Part shown: positions 18,701 through 26,576 of the stretch, piece after piece
How the letters are laid out: each line of letters starts with the position of its first letter
Numbering within the stretch: the stretch's first letter is position 1
Assembly: GCA_016710265.1 (NCBI GenBank)
Contig: JADJJL010000001.1
Span: forward strand, 682,001 to 746,000
Direction of reading: 5' to 3'
DNA length: 64,000 nt
DNA from: Saprospiraceae bacterium
GTDB taxonomy: Bacteria > Bacteroidota > Bacteroidia > Chitinophagales > Saprospiraceae
The notes under the pieces: model-generated
Seen by the model: the letters and a program-made list of their open reading frames with translations, nothing else
Databases searched by the model: none
What the model was told of the DNA's origin: nothing
Position numbers and translations under genes: made by a program

Positions 18701-19861
18701 TCTAAAATAATCTACTCCCAAAATTGGAACGTTGCTGCAATAGGTATTGACGTTTTGCTCACAGTTACAACCATTGCTACCATCCGTAGCATCGATGTTG
18801 TATATATACATAAGATCTCTGTAAACTGCATAGGTCTGCGTCGTATCACTCCTTTTTTGTTTCATTTTAATAAATGTGGTATCACAGCCAATATAATCAT
18901 CGCTATAACAACCCAAATCAGGGTCTATCCACATGGCAAAATAACAATCCCTAATCTCTTGTGGAGCACGGTTAATCAATTTATACCTTTGGAAGGTCAT
19001 ATCGTTCAACTCATCCGCAGTTTGGAATCCAAAGGCTTGCACTTGGACCTCCATCCTGATAGGATCTCCATTAGAGTTGGTGTGGATTCCACCTGCGTCA
19101 TTGTATATCCAGAAAAGCATCTCATCGGGATAAATGTCGCTTGGACAATCACGAATGTCAATAACTGGATATTCTCCCAAATGAGGTTCATAAATTTTAT
19201 TTTCGTTTTCATCCTTAAACAAGGCTAGACCTTGTCTGGCATCGGGTAAGGTAAAATTATACTTCCTTTCAAAAAATTGATTTCCTTTGGCCGGCCAATA
19301 AAGTACATCTTCCGGTATTTCTGCTTCTGTGAGCTCTGTTCTTCCTTCTCTTTTAGCTTGATTCCACCTTTTAATAAGTTCTGTGATATCGGCACCATAC
19401 ACTCTAAAAAACTGATCCCATTTCTCGCATTCTTCTTTACCAGTTTCTCCAAGATCCGTTAAAGGACCTGGCCAGCAATCATTTTGGGTGGGTCTACGGT
19501 AGGTTTGAGCCATTAATTTTAATGCCCCGGCAGGATCATATCCTCCTACCCATACAGCACCAGCGTAAAGTGATGAAACTTCAGGTCTGCCTGAACCAGC
19601 CACCACTTTAGGTACAATATACCTTCCTCTCTGTAAATCCCACCATACATCTCCTCCATTTAATAAACGGGCGCGTACGTTGTTGATATCCTGATCTATC
19701 TGTTTGGTTGCAGGAGCACAATCTCCTGATCTGGCATTAAGCTTAGTAGTTTTTGTAGTACCTTTCTTAAGATTGATGGGTTCCTTGGCCCAAATGGTGT
19801 TGCATATACCCATGCTAAGCATGAGCAGCAAAAATGTGTTTTTCAAAATTAATAATTTCAT
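15749..19861 (-). CDS. Large exported protein with C-terminal T9SS-type sorting domain, function unknown
   Basis: This 1370-aa protein has a signal peptide (about residues 1-25, LLMLSMGICNTIWAKE) and a long, mostly beta-rich body without a family I recognise. An acidic repeat DRDGDGYADPDGDLD near residues 1030-1045 resembles thrombospondin type 3 calcium-binding loops. The last 110 residues, beginning NVNVVPNPYYG and continuing CKVTIYSIDGKFIKEY and SGAYLIYIKE, look like a type A T9SS sorting domain, although the final strands are longer than usual. It lies 19 nt downstream of the TonB receptor gene and upstream of the PorV/PorQ gene. Export through T9SS and association with the receptor are inference. 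No catalytic motif was seen. Confidence 0.8.
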   Translation of the reverse strand: MKLLILKNTFLLLMLSMGICNTIWAKEPINLKKGTTKTTKLNARSGDCAPATKQIDQDINNVRARLLNGGDVWWDLQRGRYIVPKVVAGSGRPEVSSLYAGAVWVGGYDPAGALKLMAQTYRRPTQNDCWPGPLTDLGETGKEECEKWDQFFRVYGADITELIKRWNQAKREGRTELTEAEIPEDVLYWPAKGNQFFERKYNFTLPDARQGLALFKDENENKIYEPHLGEYPVIDIRDCPSDIYPDEMLFWIYNDAGGIHTNSNGDPIRMEVQVQAFGFQTADELNDMTFQRYKLINRAPQEIRDCYFAMWIDPDLGCYSDDYIGCDTTFIKMKQKRSDTTQTYAVYRDLMYIYNIDATDGSNGCNCEQNVNTYCSNVPILGVDYFRGPLDEFGDELGMSYFMYYNGRGLGGSNPTATEDPTSATEFYQYLTGKWRDGSPLVNGGIGYIPGGGGTITKYAFPGGPDNGQGWSMCTAAAGEGDRRTLQVSGPLRLEPGAVNELIIGIPWVPDQTYPCPSLDELLKADQLCQDLFDNCFDIKDGPTAPDVDFVELDKEIVFLLSNDPGSNNFNLGYFEKGLGIPPGYDSLYRFEGYRIYQVSGPDVSLSDRTINDPSQVRELVNFDLKNKITTLTDWIGIKNPNPSTTHPVVYYPVEKVVGQDEGIRHSFNIKEDLFALGLDKTLINHKKYYYIAVAYAYNNYQDYDVKDNFGQRMQYCLGRLNVGAAGDGKPYVVIPRPQIYENVKGGYGEGLPITRWDGAGIGGNFVRLKEHVYDQILTGNFNGKIDYQEGSAPIEVKIVNPLKVKDGEYEIRFVDSFPDNNKLDPPITWTLRNLADPTKVIESTGPINRFNEQIISELGISVAMVQTEYSERDTRGTNGIVAEGLESTYKNPNGVKWFIAQADFPIVGVDFIKTALGSPQHELDPLELYSKLGKDDYRGFWYPYKLCVDTMPLTPTITTPANRTPSGQMRIDSLNNVDIVFTSDKSKWSRCVVVESWNENNLDIFTGATGPEPNTGSESFSLKTKPSVGKYDRDGDGYADPDGDLDAGGRPLTGMGWFPGYAVDVETGRRLNIFFGENTFFSDVNPLATPCMLGQTNIGNDLMWNPTDQLFLDPNCGLNNSFLGLAFGGHHYIYVTKSTYDSCRTLRTFLANTTNPGRRTGTALITRAIRDFITWTSMALLAPGTQLDALGSGETGVIPNDYKVSLRVDKPYISAVGTNDNKGHNMYTFKVEGKQAALISSKEDFEKALDNVNVVPNPYYGFSSYESGQFSNIVKISNLPAKCKVTIYSIDGKFIKEYNRDEKPIKILSEFRGATERQIGPDIEWDLTNFRGIPISSGAYLIYIKETETGAEKIVKWFGVARKFDPSGL

Positions 19862-19880
19862 TGCTGTGGAAATTTTTTAT

Positions 19881-22800
19881 TTAAAATTCAAAGATCGCTC
19901 CTACATAAATCCTTCTGGGTAAGGTGTAAAAGTCTGGATTTAACAAAGCCCAGTTGTATGATGATTCAAAAAATGGCAAATATTCTTGTCCAAATGTATT
20001 CGTTACATTTCTTCTTTCGTTGGCTCCTCTTTCTGAGGTGAGATATCCATCATCGGAAGCACTGCCTGAACCTCTGTAAACACCAATGACATTGCGTATA
20101 TCTAACAAATTCTGTATCCTTAAATAAACATTTAAATTCAATGGATTTCTCGCACCCGGTTTTGTCAAGGAAACGTATTTGTCGATACGCATGTCTACGC
20201 TAAAGTTCCAGGGAAGTCTGGCTCCGTTGATATTTCCTCTGTATCCTGAACCATCAAATCTAACCACTGAAAGTCCCTGAGAATAAGGTCTTCCTGATGC
20301 TGCAATCATTAAGACATTCAGTCCGGTATTGGCCAACAAATCCAATCCTCCAATTCTAGGTCCATTGTATAGTTTTCCAGATCCATATCTATAATCCGCA
20401 TTAAAAGAAAAGCGATGTCTTTCGTCGTAGGTGAATGGAAAAATATTTCTAATATTAATTCCTCTGCCTGTTAGACCTTCTTGAGATCTGGCATCAGATC
20501 CTGTACCATCGGCAAATTGTAAGGTATAAGCTGCATTCAATTGGAAATTATTAACCCTCCTTAAATCGTAGGTAAAATTGAATCCTTTAACCGTTCCAAA
20601 ATCCAAATTTCTAAAAGTATTGTATTGCCCAACAGTTGCAACTTTGGTCAAAGTTGTAATTTGGATCATGTCTCTTAGCTCGTTGTAATAGGCAGAGAAA
20701 ATAATGGAAGAAGAATTGGTCAATTTTTGCTGAAATCCAACCTCATAATCTACTTTTCGTGAAGGCCTCAAATTACTATTAGCACTAGGTGTGCGACCAT
20801 TGATATCCCAGTATAGAAATTGCAAAGGGGAAACAATGTTTTCACCGGTTGGCCTTTGGACCACTACATCGTAATGGGCAAAGAAGTTGGCTGCATCAGA
20901 AATAGGGAATGAAAACGCAATCCTTGGCATCCAATTAATCTGTGGCTTATAATCTTCAAAAGACTGATCAGGGCTAAAAAATTTTCCTCGAATGGAACGT
21001 AAAGTATCCTCTGGTTGAATATAAGCTGGTGCAACCAGATTATTATCTCCAAAAATGGCCAATGAATTATTGGCCGCTGTACCATTGGCGAAATACCACT
21101 GATCTCCATTCCTATAAGCTTTAACTTGAGAGGATCCTTCTCCTACCAAATAAACTTTATAGTCATCACCAATGGTATTTGGTTTGGTAGTTCCAACCTG
21201 ACTATGGAATGCATTGGCACCAAGTATACCATATAAACTGTAAGGATCGCTCAATACCTTGGTATTGGCATCATAATAATCTACACGTCCTCCGACACGG
21301 AAGATAATGTCCTTATAGGTAAATTTATCTTGTAAATAACCAGCCACATAAATTGGAGAAAAAGGAGCCACTTCATATTGGCGTTGGCCATTGGCATCAG
21401 TTTTAAAAAAATCATCAAAAGTTGCACCACTTCTGGATTTCCTTCCAAGATAATCATAACCGTAAAATCCGACGATTGATTGATCTGTCAATTCCCTCAT
21501 TGAAAACATGTTTAAGCTCAAATCTGCAGGCGTAAATCGATCGATGTCGGCATATAAATGTTTGGATTCTTCAAAAGCCAAATCAGGATATTGCAAAGCT
21601 CTGATGGATCTTAAAAAATTTCTATCTTCTTGTTCAATCACCAAAGTTTGGAATATTGGCAAAACAATACCATCTGGTAAAGTATCATAACCAATAATGT
21701 TAAGTGGATCAACACCGGTAATATGGTCATTTTGATACAATCTTCCCAATCTCCATAAATCAAAAGGGGAGATGGAATAATTGCTGTTGATACTTTGCTC
21801 GTATAAGATACCAAACTGAATATTGTGTCTTCCCTTTTTAGATCCTCCCGGTATAAAATCAAAACCCGATGTAATTTGGGCTGTGTATATATTATTGTCA
21901 AATTTGGTAAAACGATTGTACACGCTTCCCACATTGGTATGAATGCCTGACCACACATCAGAAAAGGCTGTGCTTATATTGCTGTTAAAAGCCCTATATG
22001 CCTGAATATTGCCTGTATCTCCCTGTGGAATTTTATTGTAATTACTAAAAGCAGGGTTTACGGTGCCATCCTGATAATTAACCACTCTGTCTACATATCC
22101 AACATGGATAGAATCCTCATTTCTAACAACTTGCCAATCTCTAGTGAATTGGGCGACATGACCGTAGTTGAATAAATTGTCAGTATGTCTTATGTCTCTG
22201 TTTCCACCATTTCTATTTTCATAACCCAACTGAATGGTATAATAAGGATTTTGGATGACAGAAACTTTTTGAGGACTTTGATCTAGATTGGCCAATGCCT
22301 CTGGCGAAAGATCCACCAGTTTGCCCAATCTATGTCTAAATCTAAGGTTTCCACGAAGTGCAGTTCTGTCTTGCACTGGATTATTGACCCAGTTAAGTAA
22401 TCTCCAATCACCCCCTCCGATGGTTTCATTATCATCTGTTGGAACAAAGCGATCAGAAACGTCAGAAAAGGTTCCTGAAATGGTCAAATCAATATTTTGA
22501 TTAGGTTTGATATCAATTTTACCAGATATGTCTATGGCCTCATTTTGGTCATTTTTATTGAATTTAGAAAACTCTATGTCTTCCCCTTCTTTAAGCAACA
22601 AACCATTGACCACCGGAATTCCATTTAATGGAACAACTGGATCAGCAGTTAATCTCGCTATTGCAGACTCTTTGGCAAAATAATCTCCGAATGCCGGAGG
22701 ATCATCGTCTTTCAGATAAGTGTATTGGCCAGATAATCTAAATCCAACCAAAGTCTTGTTATTCCTTCTGATGATTGGTCCACTTAGATTACCACTCACA

Positions 22801-23531
22801 AAAGTATATCCATAAGGATCTAGATAATTGGAAGTTTCTCCTTCTATGGATCCTCCAAATTTAGAAGAAGGACCTTTTGTGATCAATGAAATAATACCTC
22901 CTGTTGCATCACCATATTGTGGTTCAAGTCCACCTTTTATGACTGTGACTTGCTCTATATCAACTGCTGAAGGTGCCCTTCCTGTGATTCTGACACCGTC
23001 CAAGAAATAAACAGTACCATCCGTACGTGCTCCTCTGATAGAGATATCTCCCCCATCCACGCTGGATATCCCTGATACGGTGGAGGCAATCGCATTGATA
23101 TTTCTCGTGCCCAAGGTTTTTATATCTTCGGCAGTGATAGTCTGATCACTGGTAGTTTTATCAATCTCCACGATGGGTTTTTGATAAGCTTTGATTTCTA
23201 TTGCTTCCAACTGAATACCCGAGGATATTGAAAAATTTAATTTGGTCACCTTACCTCCTGTTACTCTCACATTGTCATAACGTTGGGAATTGCCATAAAA
23301 ACTAACTTCGACATTGTAATTGCCTGGATCTACAACTATACTGTAATTTCCATCAAAATCCGTGACCGCTCCTGTGTAAAGATCAGTACCCTTAAATACT
23401 TTAACGGGGGCATTGATCAGGGGATCACCATTGTCTTTGTCTATGACAGTACCTTCGATTTTTGTTTGTGCAAGTAGCGCAGAACCCATCATGGTTGCGA
23501 TGCAAAGAATGAAAAATGATTTAAAATTCAT
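19881..23531 (-). CDS. TonB-dependent receptor with carboxypeptidase-like regulatory domain
   Basis: This is a 1216-aa outer-membrane active transporter. In order it has a signal peptide (residues 1-21, ending ALLAQ), a CarboxypepD_reg-like domain (about 24-105, IEGTVIDKDNGDPLINAP), a plug domain (about 120-220, including ISIRGARTDGTVYFLDGVRI and GGLEPQYGDATGGIISLITKG) and a 22-strand barrel ending in the aromatic IYVGAIFEF. No SusD homologue follows, so this is not a classical SusC/SusD pair. The next genes are a 1370-aa T9SS-type exported protein and a PorV/PorQ protein. The substrate is unknown; the domain layout is like Oar-type receptors. Confidence 0.93.
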   Translation of the reverse strand: MNFKSFFILCIATMMGSALLAQTKIEGTVIDKDNGDPLINAPVKVFKGTDLYTGAVTDFDGNYSIVVDPGNYNVEVSFYGNSQRYDNVRVTGGKVTKLNFSISSGIQLEAIEIKAYQKPIVEIDKTTSDQTITAEDIKTLGTRNINAIASTVSGISSVDGGDISIRGARTDGTVYFLDGVRITGRAPSAVDIEQVTVIKGGLEPQYGDATGGIISLITKGPSSKFGGSIEGETSNYLDPYGYTFVSGNLSGPIIRRNNKTLVGFRLSGQYTYLKDDDPPAFGDYFAKESAIARLTADPVVPLNGIPVVNGLLLKEGEDIEFSKFNKNDQNEAIDISGKIDIKPNQNIDLTISGTFSDVSDRFVPTDDNETIGGGDWRLLNWVNNPVQDRTALRGNLRFRHRLGKLVDLSPEALANLDQSPQKVSVIQNPYYTIQLGYENRNGGNRDIRHTDNLFNYGHVAQFTRDWQVVRNEDSIHVGYVDRVVNYQDGTVNPAFSNYNKIPQGDTGNIQAYRAFNSNISTAFSDVWSGIHTNVGSVYNRFTKFDNNIYTAQITSGFDFIPGGSKKGRHNIQFGILYEQSINSNYSISPFDLWRLGRLYQNDHITGVDPLNIIGYDTLPDGIVLPIFQTLVIEQEDRNFLRSIRALQYPDLAFEESKHLYADIDRFTPADLSLNMFSMRELTDQSIVGFYGYDYLGRKSRSGATFDDFFKTDANGQRQYEVAPFSPIYVAGYLQDKFTYKDIIFRVGGRVDYYDANTKVLSDPYSLYGILGANAFHSQVGTTKPNTIGDDYKVYLVGEGSSQVKAYRNGDQWYFANGTAANNSLAIFGDNNLVAPAYIQPEDTLRSIRGKFFSPDQSFEDYKPQINWMPRIAFSFPISDAANFFAHYDVVVQRPTGENIVSPLQFLYWDINGRTPSANSNLRPSRKVDYEVGFQQKLTNSSSIIFSAYYNELRDMIQITTLTKVATVGQYNTFRNLDFGTVKGFNFTYDLRRVNNFQLNAAYTLQFADGTGSDARSQEGLTGRGINIRNIFPFTYDERHRFSFNADYRYGSGKLYNGPRIGGLDLLANTGLNVLMIAASGRPYSQGLSVVRFDGSGYRGNINGARLPWNFSVDMRIDKYVSLTKPGARNPLNLNVYLRIQNLLDIRNVIGVYRGSGSASDDGYLTSERGANERRNVTNTFGQEYLPFFESSYNWALLNPDFYTLPRRIYVGAIFEF

Positions 23532-23879
23532 GTTTCTAAATGTTGGTTTACAATAATAAAAAAGCCTGCAATGTTAAGTAAATCCTAAAAACTGACATAA
23601 AAGCATTTACAAAATATGAAATTTATTTTTTAATTATATATTAAAATATTCATAATTTGAATTACCAATTTATTCATTTACAAGATTTTAAAAATTGTAT
23701 GTAGTTATAAAATCAAATATAAATTATTATCAAATTTTTATGTTTTTCCCTTTAAAATCCAGATAATTCCTTACCAGAATGTTAAAAGAAAAGTAAATAG
23801 ATAACGCCATGGGCTCTAAATCGCTGCTTGATCCTGCCTAAATTTCAAACTTTAACATTTACAAATCATTTACGAAAGT
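23532..23879. other. Intergenic region, 348 bp, very AT-rich
   Basis: Upstream of the TonB receptor and downstream of the dehydrogenase gene, both on the minus strand. It contains one TAnnTTTG match on the minus strand (23714-23721) and no reading frame worth calling. No convincing hairpin was seen. It must carry the promoter of the receptor block. Confidence 0.5.
23714..23721 (-). promoter_or_regulatory. Possible -7 element (TATATTTG) for the TonB receptor block
   Basis: Minus-strand TATATTTG, about 183 nt before the receptor start. The surrounding sequence is so AT-rich that a chance match is possible. If real, it gives a long untranslated leader. Confidence 0.3.
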
Positions 23880-24806
23880 TTATTTGGGCCATTTATCCAA
23901 TACGGTTTGGGCAATTTTCTTTTTAGACTCAAACGTCCACCCAGCGATGTGTGGGGTTAAAACGACATTGGGCAAAGCAAATAAAGCACGATATAAATCC
24001 TCTTCTTCTGGAGTATAGCTGCCAGGTTTTTCATTTTCAAAAACATCCAAAGCTGCACCTATCAACTTACCCGATTTTAATGCTTGATACAAATCCTTGG
24101 TATGGACTACCGGCCCACGGGAAGTATTTACTAAATAAAATGGCTTGTGCATGGAATAGATGAAAGTTTCATTAATCAAATGTCTGGTCTCTGAATTTAA
24201 GTTGACATGTAGGCTTATTAAATCACAATCAAATAAGCCTTCTAAACTTTCTATTTGGGTCAACTTCATCCAAATCTCAGTTTCGATTCGGACATAAGGA
24301 TCATACACCAGCAGTTTTGCTCCAAAAGCAGCCAATAACTTAGCAGTTTTGCTTCCTGTATGACCAAAGCCTATAAGTCCAATTTTCATATTGGAAATTT
24401 CCAAACCACGATTTTCTTCTCTTTTCCAAAGCATTTGTTTCATTTGGGATTGAGCCTTTGAAATATTTCTTATTAAGCTCAAAATCAAACCTATACAGTG
24501 CTCTGCAACAGCAGAACTATTGGCCTCTGGAGTGTTAAAATAAAAAATACCTTTTTCTTCTAATAACTGTGTATCAATGGTGTCCATTCCAGAACCCAAT
24601 CTTGCCACACATTTTAAGGTTTTTGTGTCTTTTATTAAGTTTTGATCAACTTTAATTTTGGTATTTACTACCAAACCATCATAACGATGTAAAATTTGAC
24701 GAGTTTCAGTCAAAGAAATATTTGGTTGATAATCAACTATATAAGATCTTTTTTTAAACCCCTCTATTAAAAGTGGGTCCACATCATCTGTGATTAATAT
24801 TTTCAT
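23880..24806 (-). CDS. D-2-hydroxyacid dehydrogenase (phosphoglycerate dehydrogenase-like)
   Basis: This is a 308-aa NAD-dependent dehydrogenase of the D-isomer-specific family. The nucleotide-binding motif GLIGFGHTG lies near residues 143-151. The catalytic Arg is in VNTSRGPVV, the Glu in DVFENEKPG and the His in LTPHIAGWT. Its length lacks the C-terminal ACT domain of long SerA enzymes. The N-terminal SSAVAEHCIGLIL segment is like phosphoglycerate dehydrogenase. It is the last gene of the miaB-secG operon, 46 nt after secG. The substrate could be 3-phosphoglycerate or another hydroxyacid; no serC or serB is nearby. Confidence 0.85.
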   Translation of the reverse strand: MKILITDDVDPLLIEGFKKRSYIVDYQPNISLTETRQILHRYDGLVVNTKIKVDQNLIKDTKTLKCVARLGSGMDTIDTQLLEEKGIFYFNTPEANSSAVAEHCIGLILSLIRNISKAQSQMKQMLWKREENRGLEISNMKIGLIGFGHTGSKTAKLLAAFGAKLLVYDPYVRIETEIWMKLTQIESLEGLFDCDLISLHVNLNSETRHLINETFIYSMHKPFYLVNTSRGPVVHTKDLYQALKSGKLIGAALDVFENEKPGSYTPEEEDLYRALFALPNVVLTPHIAGWTFESKKKIAQTVLDKWPK

Positions 24807-24852
24807 ATCAGGCCATTTTATGGATGATAAAGCCTGATGGGATGGGCTTTAG

Positions 24853-25140
24853 CTATTGAATTGGAGCGCTTCCCTCAGCTGGAGGAAGTACCTCCGATGG
24901 AACAATCTCTGACGAGCCTGTTAGTAGAGCTGCAAAAATGCAAAGTATAAATAAGATGGCTGCCAAATACCAAGTCAGCTTCTCAATAAAATCAGCAGAT
25001 CTGGCTGCGCCAAACATTTGATTGGCACTTTGGCCTCCAAAAGTGGAATCAACTCCTCCTCCTTTTGGATTTTGAATCAAAACAACTCCGATCAACAATA
25101 AACAATCCAGAGCAATTAAAATGGTTACCAGCGTAAGCAT
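24853..25140 (-). CDS. secG: Preprotein translocase subunit SecG
   Basis: SecG is the small accessory subunit of the SecYEG protein-export channel. The 95-aa protein has two membrane segments (about residues 3-21 and 54-75) joined by the hallmark loop QNPKGGGVDSTFGG. The C-terminal tail is short and acidic/proline-rich. It starts 3 nt after the stop of the TPR-like gene. The order miaB, sigma-54 regulator, lptE, TPR-like protein, secG recurs in Bacteroidota, as far as I recall. Confidence 0.95.
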   Translation of the reverse strand: MLTLVTILIALDCLLLIGVVLIQNPKGGGVDSTFGGQSANQMFGAARSADFIEKLTWYLAAILFILCIFAALLTGSSEIVPSEVLPPAEGSAPIQ

Positions 25141-25143
25141 GGA

Positions 25144-26058
25144 TTATGATTTTAGTTTTTCAATAAGGGCGGCAAAGATAATGGTTTTTTCCGGATTCTT
25201 ACGGATCAATTTTTCATACATTTTTATGGCCTTGGCCTTATGACCCTGTGAAGCAAGTAAAGCAGCCAATGTTTCAGAGGCTACTTCAGCCTTAAGTTCC
25301 TGGCTTTTCTTTGCTTTTTGTGACAAAGAATCAGATATATCGGATTTGACTTTATTTAAGCTTTTGGAAGCTTTCTTATCTCGCTTTAACGGGCTTGTTT
25401 GATTCAGACTGTCCAACCAAGAGTAGAAATCATTGGGTTTCAATTTTGCATTCGTGATCAATTGGTCTACTTTCACAATACCGGAATTCTTAACGGATTT
25501 GGATTTTGCACTTAAATCCTTTTTTGATTTTTTCAATTTTGGTTCCAAATTGTCTTGAGCCAGTTTATCTTCCAGGGGTTCAATGGAACGAATAATTCTT
25601 CCTTTTAATTTCTTCTTTTCTGTTGGTAAGCTTTTAGATTTGCTTTCAGATACTTTCTCTTTTGATTTTTTGATTTTGGGCTTTTGAATAAAGGACTCCT
25701 TTAATTGGACGGGTTCAATTGTTTGGCTTGTTTCAAAAGTTTCAATTTCAGTCGGGGTAGGTTCCAATTCAATTTTTAAAGATTGCTCATTTTCTTGTAT
25801 TTCATCAATAGCCTCGATTGGTAAAATTTCAGTCGTTTCTTGATTTATTACTTTTGGTTCTACAAAGATTGGTTCTGCATTTAATTTTGTATTCCAAGTT
25901 TTTGACAAGGCAAATGCCTTATTTACACCTTGCATCAGGGAAGCAGCTTTATTTATATCATTAGAACTACCAGCAATATATGCTTCTGCCAATGGAAACC
26001 TGTTTTTTTCAAGATCAAAATCTTCCAATTGATCTGATTTATTTTGCTCGCTAACCAT
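25144..26058 (-). CDS. Hypothetical lysine/serine-rich protein with C-terminal TPR-like helix pair
   Basis: This 304-aa protein has no signal peptide or membrane segment. The first 60 residues (RFPLAEAYIAGSSNDINKA) may form helices. The middle (about 70-240) is low-complexity, rich in K, S and E and probably disordered. The last 50 residues (SETLAALLASQGHKAKAIKM and a following helix) look like one tetratricopeptide repeat. It lies between lptE and secG in the same operon. The position suggests a cytoplasmic scaffold tied to envelope biogenesis, but the function is not known. Confidence 0.75.
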   Translation of the reverse strand: MVSEQNKSDQLEDFDLEKNRFPLAEAYIAGSSNDINKAASLMQGVNKAFALSKTWNTKLNAEPIFVEPKVINQETTEILPIEAIDEIQENEQSLKIELEPTPTEIETFETSQTIEPVQLKESFIQKPKIKKSKEKVSESKSKSLPTEKKKLKGRIIRSIEPLEDKLAQDNLEPKLKKSKKDLSAKSKSVKNSGIVKVDQLITNAKLKPNDFYSWLDSLNQTSPLKRDKKASKSLNKVKSDISDSLSQKAKKSQELKAEVASETLAALLASQGHKAKAIKMYEKLIRKNPEKTIIFAALIEKLKS

Positions 26059-26093
26059 GATACTTTTTTTAAAAATTTAAGAGATGTAATTGA

Positions 26094-26576
26094 TTACCAA
26101 TTTGTAAAAGCTTTATTAAAAATATCTTCCAGCAATAATTTATTTATACTATTCAATAATAAAGTTTGTTCTGAAGTAAAATCCGAATTAGCATCAAAAT
26201 CTTCAAATCTCGTGAAAGTTTGTTCGAAATTCTGCTTTTCATTTTTAAAATTGGTCATCTTCACTTTAAATGCGATGGTCAATCGATTCAGAGCTGAAAA
26301 AGTTCCGGCCTGTGGGGCTTGTGGTAAAATATTAAACTGAGTCAATTGAATGTCAAATAACAAATGTGGTTCCTGAGATCTTAAGAGCAATCTGGTCTCT
26401 CTTCTAATTTTATTGGACAAAGCTTCTTGAAAATCATTCGGATATCCGGCAGGTGCCCCTCCTGTAAGATCAGGTATTTGCGCAACATTAAAAAATGAAA
26501 CTTCCGGATCAATGCTGGTACCTTTAAAGGAATAGCAGGACATAAATAATAAACTTAAAAAGAATAACCTGCTCAT
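26094..26576 (-). CDS. lptE: LptE-like LPS-assembly lipoprotein
   Basis: LptE partners the LptD barrel and helps place lipopolysaccharide in the outer membrane. The 160-aa protein begins with a lipoprotein signal peptide, lipobox LLFMSC with the modified Cys near residue 14. The family start CYSFKGTSIDPEVSFFNV and the phrase ALSNKIRRETRLLL are typical of Bacteroidota LptE. Its ATG overlaps the sigma-54 regulator stop codon (ATGA), so the two are translationally coupled. lptD is not in the window. Confidence 0.87.
   Translation of the reverse strand: MSRLFFLSLLFMSCYSFKGTSIDPEVSFFNVAQIPDLTGGAPAGYPNDFQEALSNKIRRETRLLLRSQEPHLLFDIQLTQFNILPQAPQAGTFSALNRLTIAFKVKMTNFKNEKQNFEQTFTRFEDFDANSDFTSEQTLLLNSINKLLLEDIFNKAFTNW

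Noticed and set aside
18755..19228. 157-codon plus-strand frame opposite the large T9SS-type gene
   Set aside because: It lies entirely antisense to a convincing long gene and its product shows no motif.
19881..23531. TonB receptor considered as SusC of a polysaccharide locus
   Set aside because: No SusD-like lipoprotein or glycoside hydrolase gene lies nearby.
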